From contig PLMU01000007.1 in the NCBI GenBank assembly GCA_003142595.1, positions 210,548-246,924 of the forward strand: a stretch of 36,377 nt of DNA. The letters are read 5' to 3'. The translations under genes and the position numbers were made by a program. Below the pieces are notes generated by a model, which saw only the letters and a program-made list of their open reading frames with translations, made no database searches and was not told where the DNA came from. Each line of letters opens with the position of its first letter. Position 1 is the stretch's first letter. The stretch comes from Phycisphaerales bacterium. Its GTDB lineage: Bacteria; Planctomycetota; Phycisphaerae; Sedimentisphaerales; UBA12454. Of this stretch, positions 1-7,336 are shown in pieces.

Positions 1-1553
1 GACGCTACGTAATTCTGCTCATCGTAGCCGCCTCTGCCTTTATTGGCGATATTTGCTGTGCCTGTTTTGCCCCATATCTCTCTGCCTTCAATTGCGGCTT
101 TTTTGCCGGTGCCCTCCTGCACTACCTTCACAAGAGCTTCTTCTACAATCCATCTCGCTGTTTTTTCACTTATGATGAAACTAGCCGTCTGGGCAGGCTC
201 TTCCATTTTTATTTTATCGCCCGCGTTATTTACTACTGCCTTTACAAGATGAGGTCTTATCGGTCTGCCATGATTGGCAAGCGTGCAAAACGCACAGGCC
301 ATCTGCATCGATGTTGTTGAAATCTCATGCCCGAAAGGAACACGGGCAATGCTGTAGCCCGTCCAGACTTTCAGCGGCCATACAATGCCCGCATCTTCGC
401 CCGGAAGGTCGATGCCGGTCTTTCTGCCGAAGCCGAAAAGTTTGGCGCCTTCGTAAAGTTTGGCTGCGCCCATCTTCTGACCGATTTTGGCCATTCCGAT
501 ATTGCTCGAATGCGCCAGGATTCCGCTTATCGGAAGATTTCCAAAACCTTCGTGGTATTCGCCGATTTTTCCGAAACCTTTGCCGCTGTAGCTGCCGTTT
601 TCGCAGAAAATTACATCGTTTGTATGTATCGAACCCGTTTCAATCGCCCAGGAAGCTATGACCGGTTTAATAATACTGCCCGGCTCAAACGGGTCGGAAA
701 GAATATGATTGCCAAGGCTTTTTTCATCTGCGCCTTTCAGAGTTACCGGGTCGAAATCCGGCAGCGAAACCATCGCCAGCACCGCACCGCTGCAGGGATC
801 CATCACCATCGCCACGCCGCTTTCGGCCTGAAATTCAGCCACCTGTTTTTTCAAAGCTGAATGCGCAATCTCCTGAATTGTGGAATCCAGCGTTAAAACA
901 ACATCGCAGCCGTCCTGCGCAGAGCCTGAGAATCTTTCAAGACTTATAGGCCTTCTCGCCGCGTCTGAAAAAAATGTGCTGCCGCCGAAAGTGCCTCTGA
1001 GCTTTTTGTCGTATTCAAGCTCAAGACCTGACATCCCTTTCCCGTCTGTGCCGATAAAGCCGACCGCGTGCACAGCCGCATTGCCCATCGGATAGTATCT
1101 TTTCCATTTGCTTTCTATGCCGATGCCGTCAATTTTCTGTATCCGCTTTCGCTGCTCATTGGTGAGCCTGATGTCAGCGATTATCGGCGCGTATCCGGTA
1201 TTCCTAGCGGTAAGAATTGTCTTGGTAATTTCATTTGCACTTAAGTCGATTATCGCGGCAAGCTCTTTGGCTGTCGCTTTGATGCCGCCGACCGCCCGCG
1301 GCTCGACAAAAATCGTATCGGAAACGTAACTGGCGGCAAGAATTCTTCCCCGGCAGTCGAGTATCGCTCCCCTTTTGGGCTGTTCTATAAAATTCGACTG
1401 CTGAGACCTGATTGAGGTTTGCTGATAATAATTGTTTTTATAATACTGCAAATAAAAACAACGAACAGCAACGCCGATAAATCCGATGCCGATGAATAAA
1501 AGTAAAATTAATGCTGTTTTGCTGCGCATATAACTTGTATCATTTTTTTTCAT
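1..1553 (-). CDS. ftsI: Penicillin-binding protein, FtsI/PBP2-type (3' end outside window)
   Basis: Class B transpeptidase that cross-links septal peptidoglycan; membrane anchored with a periplasmic catalytic domain. My translation from ATG at 1553 gives a short cytoplasmic tail, one N-terminal membrane segment (about residues 14-33), a PBP dimerisation region, then the transpeptidase domain. All three active-site motifs are visible: S-I-I-K after FEPG (catalytic Ser), S-S-N, and K-T-G-T-A near the window edge. About 517 codons are present; the end lies beyond position 1. The start overlaps the end of the FtsL-like gene by 14 nt, and an alternative ATG lies at 1529. Position in the dcw cluster directly after an FtsL-like gene supports FtsI (PBP3) rather than an elongation PBP2. 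It is likely transcribed from the mraZ promoter. Confidence 0.93.
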   Translation of the reverse strand, partial: MKKNDTSYMRSKTALILLLFIGIGFIGVAVRCFYLQYYKNNYYQQTSIRSQQSNFIEQPKRGAILDCRGRILAASYVSDTIFVEPRAVGGIKATAKELAAIIDLSANEITKTILTARNTGYAPIIADIRLTNEQRKRIQKIDGIGIESKWKRYYPMGNAAVHAVGFIGTDGKGMSGLELEYDKKLRGTFGGSTFFSDAARRPISLERFSGSAQDGCDVVLTLDSTIQEIAHSALKKQVAEFQAESGVAMVMDPCSGAVLAMVSLPDFDPVTLKGADEKSLGNHILSDPFEPGSIIKPVIASWAIETGSIHTNDVIFCENGSYSGKGFGKIGEYHEGFGNLPISGILAHSSNIGMAKIGQKMGAAKLYEGAKLFGFGRKTGIDLPGEDAGIVWPLKVWTGYSIARVPFGHEISTTSMQMACAFCTLANHGRPIRPHLVKAVVNNAGDKIKMEEPAQTASFIISEKTARWIVEEALVKVVQEGTGKKAAIEGREIWGKTGTANIANKGRGGYDEQNYVA

Positions 1554-1785
1554 TAACTTTATCTTTGACAGTCTTGGATACCGAGGTTGGGTTGATATAA
1601 CTTTCAAGCTGCAGCTGTTTTTGCCAGAGTTGCTGTTTCAGCCTTGTCGTCTTGACCTGACCGTTTCTGAATTTATAGAATGCGCAATTCTCTTCTCTGC
1701 GAAGATAAACGGCGGATACTAAAACTAAAAAGATGACAAGGACAACAAATATGTAACGATATGCATTCAAAACTGTAACAATCAC
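1540..1785 (-). CDS. Small bitopic membrane protein, FtsL-like
   Basis: 81 aa with a short N-terminus, one hydrophobic segment at about residues 8-27 and then a charged, Gln/Lys-rich stretch (residues 45-65) that could form a short coiled coil. Size, topology and position immediately before the ftsI-type gene match FtsL, the divisome protein that links FtsB and FtsQ to FtsI. FtsL is too divergent to identify by eye, so the assignment rests on synteny. The start overlaps the LysM gene stop in an ATGA arrangement (1782-1785), and its end overlaps ftsI, which implies translational coupling. No other function is suggested by sequence. Confidence 0.72.
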   Translation of the reverse strand: MIVTVLNAYRYIFVVLVIFLVLVSAVYLRREENCAFYKFRNGQVKTTRLKQQLWQKQLQLESYINPTSVSKTVKDKVNEKK

Positions 1786-2630
1786 TTGGCAGGTATTTTT
1801 ATTTTTGTGCCGACGACAAGATTTTCAGTATCTTTTATGACGGACTCGTTCAGTTTCGCTATTTCTTCGTATCTGTTCCCATCGCCGAGGAATTTAGCGG
1901 CTATCTTCCAGAGAGTGTCCTGCTCCTTTATAACGTATTCCTGCAATGGCTTGGATGTCTTTTTCTCTGTTGCAGCAGCGGCTGGTGCAGAGGCGGGTTT
2001 TGTTTCTTTTACTACTTTTTCAAACAGGCCGGTCTTGAGAATCGCTTTTTCCTTTTCATTCAAAGGCGGAATTACCAGCTTCTGGCCGACCTGAAGTGAA
2101 TCTATTGACTTGAGTGTCTTTTTGTTTGCTTCGTAAATTTTTTGGACATTGGCAAATTTCTTTCCCTCTTTCGGACCGTAAAATTTTATCGCGATGTCCG
2201 AGAGTCTGTCGCCGTCGGTTACTACATAACTCGTTCCCGATACAGGCTGGGCTTCGACCGATGCAGTAGTCGCAGGAATATCTGCTGCCACTGTTTCCGC
2301 AGCTGTTGTTGTGGACACGCTGTTGACGACTTCGCTTGCCGCAGGAAGAATCGTTTGATAGGCGGCATTAGGCTGCTGAAGCTGGATATTCGCTTCAGCG
2401 ACGGCCGGCGCCATCGCCGAGGGAGTTTCTTTTCTGTTCAGTGCCGCCGCGATATTTCTGCTTTGGCCGACGATACCCGGCTCGGCAGGTTTATAATGGC
2501 TGACATAATTTACAGTATCCTGTGATTTGTCTTTCTTGTTGAGAAAATCGGGCAGGCCATTGATTACGAATGTTATCGCTACAATAAATACCAACGCTAA
2601 AAGCAATCCTATCTTTGCATCGGTTGTCAT
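1782..2630 (-). CDS. Membrane-anchored protein with two LysM domains
   Basis: 282 aa. A single membrane segment at residues 7-24 anchors the protein. It is followed by a low-complexity Ala/Thr/Val-rich linker and two LysM peptidoglycan-binding modules, at about residues 134-190 (SYVVTDGDRLSDIAIKFYG..., ending in the IPP turn) and about 230-280 (ending KIKIPAK). No catalytic domain is present, so it probably tethers the inner membrane to peptidoglycan or marks the division site. It sits between rsmH and the FtsL-like gene, a place where most dcw clusters have no LysM gene. The short gap to rsmH (22 nt) and the ATGA overlap with the next gene make it part of the operon. Role in division is inference. 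Confidence 0.88.
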   Translation of the reverse strand: MTTDAKIGLLLALVFIVAITFVINGLPDFLNKKDKSQDTVNYVSHYKPAEPGIVGQSRNIAAALNRKETPSAMAPAVAEANIQLQQPNAAYQTILPAASEVVNSVSTTTAAETVAADIPATTASVEAQPVSGTSYVVTDGDRLSDIAIKFYGPKEGKKFANVQKIYEANKKTLKSIDSLQVGQKLVIPPLNEKEKAILKTGLFEKVVKETKPASAPAAAATEKKTSKPLQEYVIKEQDTLWKIAAKFLGDGNRYEEIAKLNESVIKDTENLVVGTKIKIPAK

Positions 2631-2652
2631 TATCGAAACTCCTTTTTCTCTA

Positions 2653-3558
2653 TTAAATTTTAACTGCTATTCGCAATTTTGCGCTTCTCGAACGCGGATT
2701 GTCAAACATTTCCTGCCGGGAAGCGATTATCGGCTTCTTTGTTATTATATCATATACGCCGGCTGTTTTGTTAAGCCGAAAATTATTTTTTACTAATCTG
2801 TCTTCAAGGCTGTGAAAGCTTATTACAGCCGCCCGGCCGTCTTTTCTCAGCAATAATGGAATAGCTTCCAGAAATTTCTCAAGATTGTCAAGTTCATTAT
2901 TGACCGCGATTCGCAACGCCTGGAATGTTTTGGTTGCCGGATGTATCCTGCTCCTTCTTGCATTCGGGTTGCAGCCAAGAGCACGACAAATTACATCTAC
3001 AAGCACCGTTGTTGTTTTGATTCTCGCCGACTTGCGGTATTGAACTATGGAACGGGCTATCCTCCGTGATGCCCGTTCCTGTCCAAACTTAAATATCAAG
3101 TCCGCCAATCCCTTCTCGTCCATGTTGTTTATGATGTCAGCGGCTGTCATTTCAAGCCTGTCATCCAGCCGCATATCAAGCTTCATATCCTGCTGAAAGC
3201 TCAGGCCTCTTTCGGTATCCGCAAGCTGTCCCGAGCATACGCCCAAATCGGCAAATATCAAATCTGCCGCTTCTATGCCATTTTCCCGCAGAGAATCGGC
3301 AATTTCCGAGAAATTCCGCCGAATCAGCAGAACCTTGCACGGCAGATTACTCAAGATTTGCCGCGAGGCTTCAAGACACTTTGGGTCAACATCAAATCCA
3401 ACGAGCACACCATCCGGGCCGAGAGACTGTGCGAAAATACTGCTGTGTCCGGCAAAACCGAGAGTCGCATCAACAACCACGGCATCGCTTTTGGGCTTCA
3501 GCTCTGCGCCAATCAGCTCGGCAAGAACAGGTTTGTGCTCAGCCGGCATATTATTCAC
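2653..3558 (-). CDS. rsmH: 16S rRNA (cytosine-1402 N4) methyltransferase RsmH
   Basis: SAM-dependent methyltransferase (formerly MraW) that modifies C1402 in the ribosomal P site. At 301 aa it is close to the usual 300-315. The N-terminal HKPVLAELI box and the SAM-binding DATLGFAGHS motif (around residues 31-40) are diagnostic; ADLIFADLGVCSGQL matches the family's DLGVSSxQL, the conserved HPATKTFQALRI segment is present, and the C-terminus carries SFHSLEDRLVK. The start is GTG at 3558, with AGGAG six bases upstream; an ATG three codons later is a weaker alternative. Its location after mraZ is the canonical dcw arrangement, except for the small gene in between. Confidence 0.97.
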   Translation of the reverse strand: MNNMPAEHKPVLAELIGAELKPKSDAVVVDATLGFAGHSSIFAQSLGPDGVLVGFDVDPKCLEASRQILSNLPCKVLLIRRNFSEIADSLRENGIEAADLIFADLGVCSGQLADTERGLSFQQDMKLDMRLDDRLEMTAADIINNMDEKGLADLIFKFGQERASRRIARSIVQYRKSARIKTTTVLVDVICRALGCNPNARRSRIHPATKTFQALRIAVNNELDNLEKFLEAIPLLLRKDGRAAVISFHSLEDRLVKNNFRLNKTAGVYDIITKKPIIASRQEMFDNPRSRSAKLRIAVKI

Positions 3559-3598
3559 TTTTAACTCCTGTATTTGACAGGTTCAAATTTAAACCGAT

Positions 3599-3805
3599 TT
3601 AACTTATCGCAAGAAGCGATTCCTGCTCGATAAGCGCCTGCACCTGCGGTGAAAACTCTACGTCCACCAGCCGCCGATGAACCTTTTGAACAGTCTGCAG
3701 TCTCTCTGCCAGAAGATTGATTGATGTGAAGGTCTGTTCATCGGTTGGTCTTTCGCCCGCGAGGCTTTGGCTAACTACTTTACAATGGTCGATATCTTTG
3801 TGCAT
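3599..3805 (-). CDS. 68-aa protein of unknown function in the dcw cluster
   Basis: Small soluble, mostly helical protein starting MHKDIDHCK, with no membrane segment and no motif I recognise. The ATG at 3805 has a textbook AAGGAG six bases upstream; a TTG at 3823 would add six residues but lacks a site. It lies between mraZ and rsmH, which are normally adjacent, with 28 nt to mraZ and 40 nt to rsmH, so it is co-transcribed with both. The ribosome-binding site and operon position argue that it is a real gene. It could be a lineage-specific division or translation accessory protein, but nothing in the sequence shows this. Confidence 0.75.
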   Translation of the reverse strand: MHKDIDHCKVVSQSLAGERPTDEQTFTSINLLAERLQTVQKVHRRLVDVEFSPQVQALIEQESLLAIS

Positions 3806-3833
3806 CGCTCGCTCCTTAAGCAATTAACTAAAA

Positions 3834-4307
3834 CTATATTTCTTTTCCTTGTTTTTGAAGCACAGATTGTCTTGCCTGCATCGTTTGCTGCTGGAACTGG
3901 GCCGAATGGTCGGAAACGTATTTTTCCCAGTCCTCGGCATTCCAAAACTCTATATGGTCCCGGATGCCCAATAATGTTAGATTGTTTCGCAGGTTTGCTC
4001 GTTTCCTTATTTTTTCACTGATTAGTAATCGGCCTTGCCGATCCAACTCTACCTTGCTGGCCATCGCAAAATTCATTCGTTCAAATACTACCGACTCATC
4101 CGGGGCCACCGTCCCTGGTGACTCGGCAAGGGCGATTTGCTGAAAATATTTCTCTGGATAAAGGCACAATACTCCGTTTGGGCCGGTCGCGAGATAAAAA
4201 CTGCTGCCGTGCTCGTCGCAATCTATCTGATTGCGGAGTTTGTTGGAGATGAAAACCCTTCCCTTTTCATCCACAGTGCCTTCGTATTCACCTGTTAGTA
4301 AAAGCAT
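3834..4307 (-). CDS. mraZ: Transcriptional regulator MraZ
   Basis: DNA-binding regulator of the dcw cluster, 157 aa with two SpoVT/AbrB-type MraZ domains. Each domain carries the DxxxR signature (D13-R17 in DEKGRVFIS and D89-R93 in DRQGRLLIS). The open frame extends back to 4373, but ATG 4307 is chosen for three reasons: homology begins at MLLLTGEYEG, AAAGGTGG lies about 10 bases upstream, and the promoter at 4364-4391 would start transcription downstream of 4373. It is the first gene of the cluster and probably represses its own promoter, as in Escherichia coli, through the phased TGG repeats upstream. Confidence 0.96.
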   Translation of the reverse strand: MLLLTGEYEGTVDEKGRVFISNKLRNQIDCDEHGSSFYLATGPNGVLCLYPEKYFQQIALAESPGTVAPDESVVFERMNFAMASKVELDRQGRLLISEKIRKRANLRNNLTLLGIRDHIEFWNAEDWEKYVSDHSAQFQQQTMQARQSVLQKQGKEI

Positions 4308-4339
4308 TGAAAACTTTCCACCTTTATAGGAACTTTTAC

Positions 4340-4385
4340 CACTTAACCAACACAACGACCCAGATTCTACCACTTGCCCCCACTA
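4340..4385 (-). promoter_or_regulatory. Putative MraZ operator: phased TGG repeats
   Basis: Minus-strand TGG triplets begin at 4382, 4372 and 4362, exactly one helical turn (10 bp) apart, in the contexts AGTGGGGG, AGTGGTAG and TCTGGGTC. Two further TGG triplets begin at 4349 and 4341. Known MraZ operators are direct repeats with a TGG core at a 10-bp period. The array spans the spacer, the -10 and the start site, which suits repression. Confidence 0.7.
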
Positions 4386-4391
4386 TGTCAA
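4364..4391 (-). promoter_or_regulatory. Sigma70-type promoter of the mraZ/dcw operon
   Basis: On the minus strand there is a perfect -35 TTGACA (4391-4386), a 16-bp spacer and -10 TAGAAT (4369-4364, five of six consensus). The predicted start is near 4357, giving a leader of about 50 nt before the mraZ ATG at 4307. Confidence 0.8.
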
Positions 4392-4506
4392 TATACAAAA
4401 GCAAAATTTTTGCAGATTTATTAAAAAAATGTTATGAGACGTGGAAAACTTTTACCCGGCAAAATCTATTTATTTTGCCTATTTTAACATAAATATTTAG
4501 ATTTAA

Positions 4507-4577
4507 AGCGGGCGATGAGAATCGAACTCACATGACCAGCTTGGAAGGCTGGAGCTTTACCATTAAGCTACGCCCGC
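4507..4577 (-). tRNA. tRNA-Gly (anticodon UCC)
   Basis: 71 nt including the discriminator base. The acceptor stem GCGGGCG/CGCCCGC pairs perfectly. A D-arm with AATGGTAA, an anticodon stem CCAGC/GCTGG around loop CTTCCAA (anticodon TCC), and a T-arm with TTCGATT are all present. The 3' CCA is not encoded. Confidence 0.97.
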
Positions 4578-4595
4578 TTATGTGGTTAGAATTTT

Positions 4596-4625
4596 ATTAT
4601 ATGGTTTGAAATTGTCAATTGTAAA
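4596..4625 (-). promoter_or_regulatory. Probable promoter of tRNA-Gly
   Basis: Minus strand: TTTACA (-35, 4625-4620), an 18-bp spacer and a perfect TATAAT (-10, 4601-4596). This places a start about 12 nt before the tRNA 5' end. It overlaps the oppositely directed proA promoter. Confidence 0.6.
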
Positions 4626-4634
4626 GAGTATAAA
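4606..4634 (+). promoter_or_regulatory. Probable promoter of proA-proB
   Basis: Plus strand: TTGAAA (-35, 4606-4611), a 17-bp spacer and TATAAA (-10, 4629-4634), each five of six consensus bases. The leader to the proA ATG at 4721 is about 80 nt. Confidence 0.65.
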
Positions 4635-4720
4635 CTTGCCTGCAAAACGGTTGTTTAATTACAGATTGCCTGTTAAAATAGTTTTTTTAATCGTCAATTA
4701 TGGAAAACAGGATTTAAGAT

Positions 4721-6019
4721 ATGGATTTAAAGGCAGTTGCACAATCAGTTAAAAAAGCGTCTATTCGTCTGTCGGCGTTTAACGCCAAACGCAAAAATAA
4801 TGCGCTGAAAGCTATCGCAGCGGCCCTGAAAAAGCGAACTGCCGATATTGTAAAGGCAAATAAGCAGGATTTGAACAAGGCGGCAAGTGAAAAAATCGCT
4901 CCCGCCCTGCTCAAGAGACTCAAATTCGACGAAAGCAAAATCGAAGATGTTTGCAGCGGGATTAAAAACCTCATAAAACTAGACGACCCTGCCGGCAAAA
5001 CACTTTACGCAATCCAGATGGACAAAGGCCTCGACCTTTACAAGGTAAGCTGCCCTATCGGAGTCATCGGCATTATTTTCGAATCGCGACCTGACGCTCT
5101 GGTTCAGATTTCTACGCTCTGTCTTAAAAGCGGCAACGCCTGTTTACTCAAAGGCGGCGCTGAGGCCGCGAATACAAACAAAATTCTCTTTGAAATTATT
5201 CGCGACTCAAGCATCAAGGCAGGCATACCAGAAAACTGGATTCAGCTTCTGCAGACTCGCGCGGACGTTCAGGTAATTCTTGAATTAGATAAATACATCG
5301 ACCTGATTATTCCAAGAGGTTCAAACGAGTTTGTCCGCTACATTATGGATAACACCAATATACCTGTTCTAGGCCATGCGGAAGGAATCTGTCATATTTA
5401 CGTGGACAGCAAGGCAGATATCGATATGGCTGTTAAAATTACCGTTGACGGCAAGACTCAATACGCGGCAGTTTGCAACGCGGCTGAAACGCTTTTGGTT
5501 CACAAGGACATCGCGAAAAAATTTCTGCCTTTAGTTAAAACAGCTCTTGAGGCCAAAGACGTTGAGCTTCGCGGCTGTGAAAAAACAAGAAAAATCATAA
5601 ATATAAAACGCGCCAGCGGTAAAGACTGGTCAACAGAGTATCTTACAGAGATTCTCTCAATCAAAATCGTAGATTCGCTCGATGAAGCGATAGAACATAT
5701 TAATACCTACGGCTCGCATCATACGGATATAATCGTTACGCAAAACAAAGTGGTTGCGGCTGATTTTCTGGAGCTTGTCGATTCTGCAAACGTATTTTTA
5801 AACGCCAGCACAAGATTCAGCGACGGCTACCGCTACGGCCTGGGCGCAGAAGTCGGCATCAGCACAAACAAAATTCACGCCCGTGGCCCTGTAGGACTGG
5901 AAGGACTTGTAATTTACAAATGGAAACTTATCGGCAGTGGACAAATCGTCGCCGATTATTCTGGCCGGGACGCAAAACAATTTACGCACAAGAAACTGAA
6001 AAAGGATTTTCATATCTAA
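4721..6019 (+). CDS. proA: Gamma-glutamyl phosphate reductase
   Basis: Second step of proline synthesis: NADPH-dependent reduction of gamma-glutamyl phosphate to glutamate-5-semialdehyde. At 432 aa it is slightly longer than the usual 417-420. The aldehyde-dehydrogenase-like fold is recognisable by GVIGIIFESRPDALVQI (residues 113-130), LKSGNACLLKGGAEA, and the catalytic cysteine C252 in YAAVCNAAETLLV; the C-terminal LGAEVGISTNKIHARGPVGLEGL box is intact. AGGATT precedes the ATG. Its TAA stop overlaps the proB ATG by one base, so the two are translationally coupled. The order proA then proB is the reverse of the common proBA order. Confidence 0.97.
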   Translation: MDLKAVAQSVKKASIRLSAFNAKRKNNALKAIAAALKKRTADIVKANKQDLNKAASEKIAPALLKRLKFDESKIEDVCSGIKNLIKLDDPAGKTLYAIQMDKGLDLYKVSCPIGVIGIIFESRPDALVQISTLCLKSGNACLLKGGAEAANTNKILFEIIRDSSIKAGIPENWIQLLQTRADVQVILELDKYIDLIIPRGSNEFVRYIMDNTNIPVLGHAEGICHIYVDSKADIDMAVKITVDGKTQYAAVCNAAETLLVHKDIAKKFLPLVKTALEAKDVELRGCEKTRKIINIKRASGKDWSTEYLTEILSIKIVDSLDEAIEHINTYGSHHTDIIVTQNKVVAADFLELVDSANVFLNASTRFSDGYRYGLGAEVGISTNKIHARGPVGLEGLVIYKWKLIGSGQIVADYSGRDAKQFTHKKLKKDFHI

Positions 6020-7119
6020 TGCGAAACTTCACCAATTCAAAACGAATAGCTATAAAAATCGGCACAAACACGCTGAGCAAAGACGGCGGCGTTGACAGCA
6101 CATTTATCCGTTCTCTCGCATCACAGGTCGCTGAACTTGCCAAAAGCGGCAGGGAAATTGTAATCATAACCTCCGGCGCAATTGGAATGGGAGCAAGTCA
6201 GTTAAAAATATCCGAAGCGATTACCGGCATACAAATGCGTCAGGCCTGTGCCGCGGTCGGCCAGCCTTTGCTGATGTCGGAATACAAAAAGGCGTTCGAT
6301 AAATTTGATCTAACCTGCGCTCAGGTTCTTTTGACCGCGGAAGTGCTGAACAATCGCCAAACTTATTTGAATTTGAAAAATGCCATAGAAACGCTTTTAA
6401 AGCTCGGCGTAGTGCCTGTTCTGAATGAAAACGACTGCGTAGCGACAGATGAAATCGGCACAGCATTCGGCGATAACGATAAATTAAGCGCACTTGTCGC
6501 AAGCAAGCTCGACGCCGATGTATTGCTTATCCTGAGCGATATTGACGCTCTCTACGATAAAGACCCCCGCAAATTTGACGATGCCAAAGCTGTAAAAGTC
6601 GTCTTTGAAATTACGCCCCAGATTCAAAAAAGTGCAGGCTCGAAAGGCTCTACATTCGCAACCGGCGGAATGAAAACCAAAATTGAGGCGGCAAAAATCG
6701 CAGCCAATGCGGGATGCCGGATTATTCTTGCCGACGGCAAAATTAAAAATGTTATTACGAAAATCATAGCAGGCGAAGATATCGGCACGGTCTTTATGCC
6801 CAAACGAAAATTAGATAACCGTTCGCGATGGCTCCTGAATAGCGCCGCGGCTGGAACAATTACGATAGATGACGGCGCTGTCGAGGCAATAAAGAAGAAA
6901 AAATCACTGCTGCCGAAGGGAATTAAATCTATCTCCGGTAGTTTCAGCCCCGGTGACGTGGTTATGATTAATAATGTCGCAAAGGCGGTCAGCAATTTCA
7001 GCAGTGAAGAACTGAAGCAAATTGCCGGCAAACACAGCAGCGAAATTAAAAATATCCTCGGCGGAGGCAAAAAAGATGTTGTCGCCATACCAGAAAACAT
7101 CGTATTTTTAGATTACTAA
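6019..7119 (+). CDS. proB: Glutamate 5-kinase
   Basis: First step of proline synthesis: ATP-dependent phosphorylation of glutamate, normally feedback-inhibited by proline. 366 aa, the full two-domain length. An amino-acid-kinase domain (about 1-255) has KIGTNTLSKDGG at the N-terminus, NENDCVATDEIGTAFGDNDKLSALVA, SDIDALYDKDPRK and FATGGMKTKIEAAKIA; a C-terminal PUA domain (about 275-360) includes ISGSFSPGDVV. The frame is open upstream to 5920 inside proA, but ATG 6019 starts the conserved region and gives the TAATG coupling with proA. The pair supplies glutamate semialdehyde for proline; proC is not in the window. Confidence 0.97.
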   Translation: MRNFTNSKRIAIKIGTNTLSKDGGVDSTFIRSLASQVAELAKSGREIVIITSGAIGMGASQLKISEAITGIQMRQACAAVGQPLLMSEYKKAFDKFDLTCAQVLLTAEVLNNRQTYLNLKNAIETLLKLGVVPVLNENDCVATDEIGTAFGDNDKLSALVASKLDADVLLILSDIDALYDKDPRKFDDAKAVKVVFEITPQIQKSAGSKGSTFATGGMKTKIEAAKIAANAGCRIILADGKIKNVITKIIAGEDIGTVFMPKRKLDNRSRWLLNSAAAGTITIDDGAVEAIKKKKSLLPKGIKSISGSFSPGDVVMINNVAKAVSNFSSEELKQIAGKHSSEIKNILGGGKKDVVAIPENIVFLDY

Positions 7120-7177
7120 ATTGACAAAGACATAAAATTATAATAGAAAATAACCTATAAGATTTAAGATTTATGGA

Positions 7178-7198
7178 ACGCCTTCGGCGTATTTTTTT
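7178..7198 (+). terminator. Rho-independent terminator after proB
   Basis: ACGCC-TTC-GGCGT makes a 5-bp stem (7178-7190) followed by a run of seven T at 7192-7198. Flanking AT-rich arms (7160-7174 and 7216-7230) share an 11-bp inverted match, which could extend the structure. Confidence 0.65.
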
Positions 7199-7237
7199 AT
7201 ATTTTAAATTTTCAATATTAAATCTTAAATTTACATC

Positions 7238-7321
7238 GCCGAAGTGGCGGAACTGGCAGACGCGCAGGATTCAAAATCCTGTCCTCGCAAGAGGGTGTGG
7301 GTTCAATTCCCACCTTCGGCA
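7238..7321 (+). tRNA. tRNA-Leu (anticodon CAA)
   Basis: 84 nt class II tRNA. The acceptor GCCGAAG/CTTCGGC pairs fully; D-arm with GGCGGAACTGGCAGAC; anticodon stem CAGGA/TCCTG around loop TTCAAAA (anticodon CAA); a long variable arm at about 7281-7295; and T-arm GTGGG-TTCAATT-CCCAC. The discriminator is A7321 and CCA is not encoded. Its last 17 bases recur twice downstream (8576-8592 and 9178-9194). Confidence 0.96.
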
Positions 7322-7336
7322 TTAAAGAGAGATTAT

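Noticed and set aside
327-860. Plus-strand frames opposite the ftsI gene
   Set aside because: They are antisense shadows of a well-supported penicillin-binding protein with no homology of their own.
4308-4373. Longer mraZ start at 4373
   Set aside because: It lies upstream of the predicted transcription start and inside the operator; ATG 4307 has a good ribosome-binding site.
7121-7144. TTGACA with TATAAT as a tRNA-Leu promoter
   Set aside because: The spacing is only 12 bp and the terminator hairpin lies between it and the tRNA.
7244-7336. N-terminal extension of the protease frame into the tRNA
   Set aside because: It translates the tRNA-Leu sequence; the signal peptide and ribosome-binding site point to ATG 7337.
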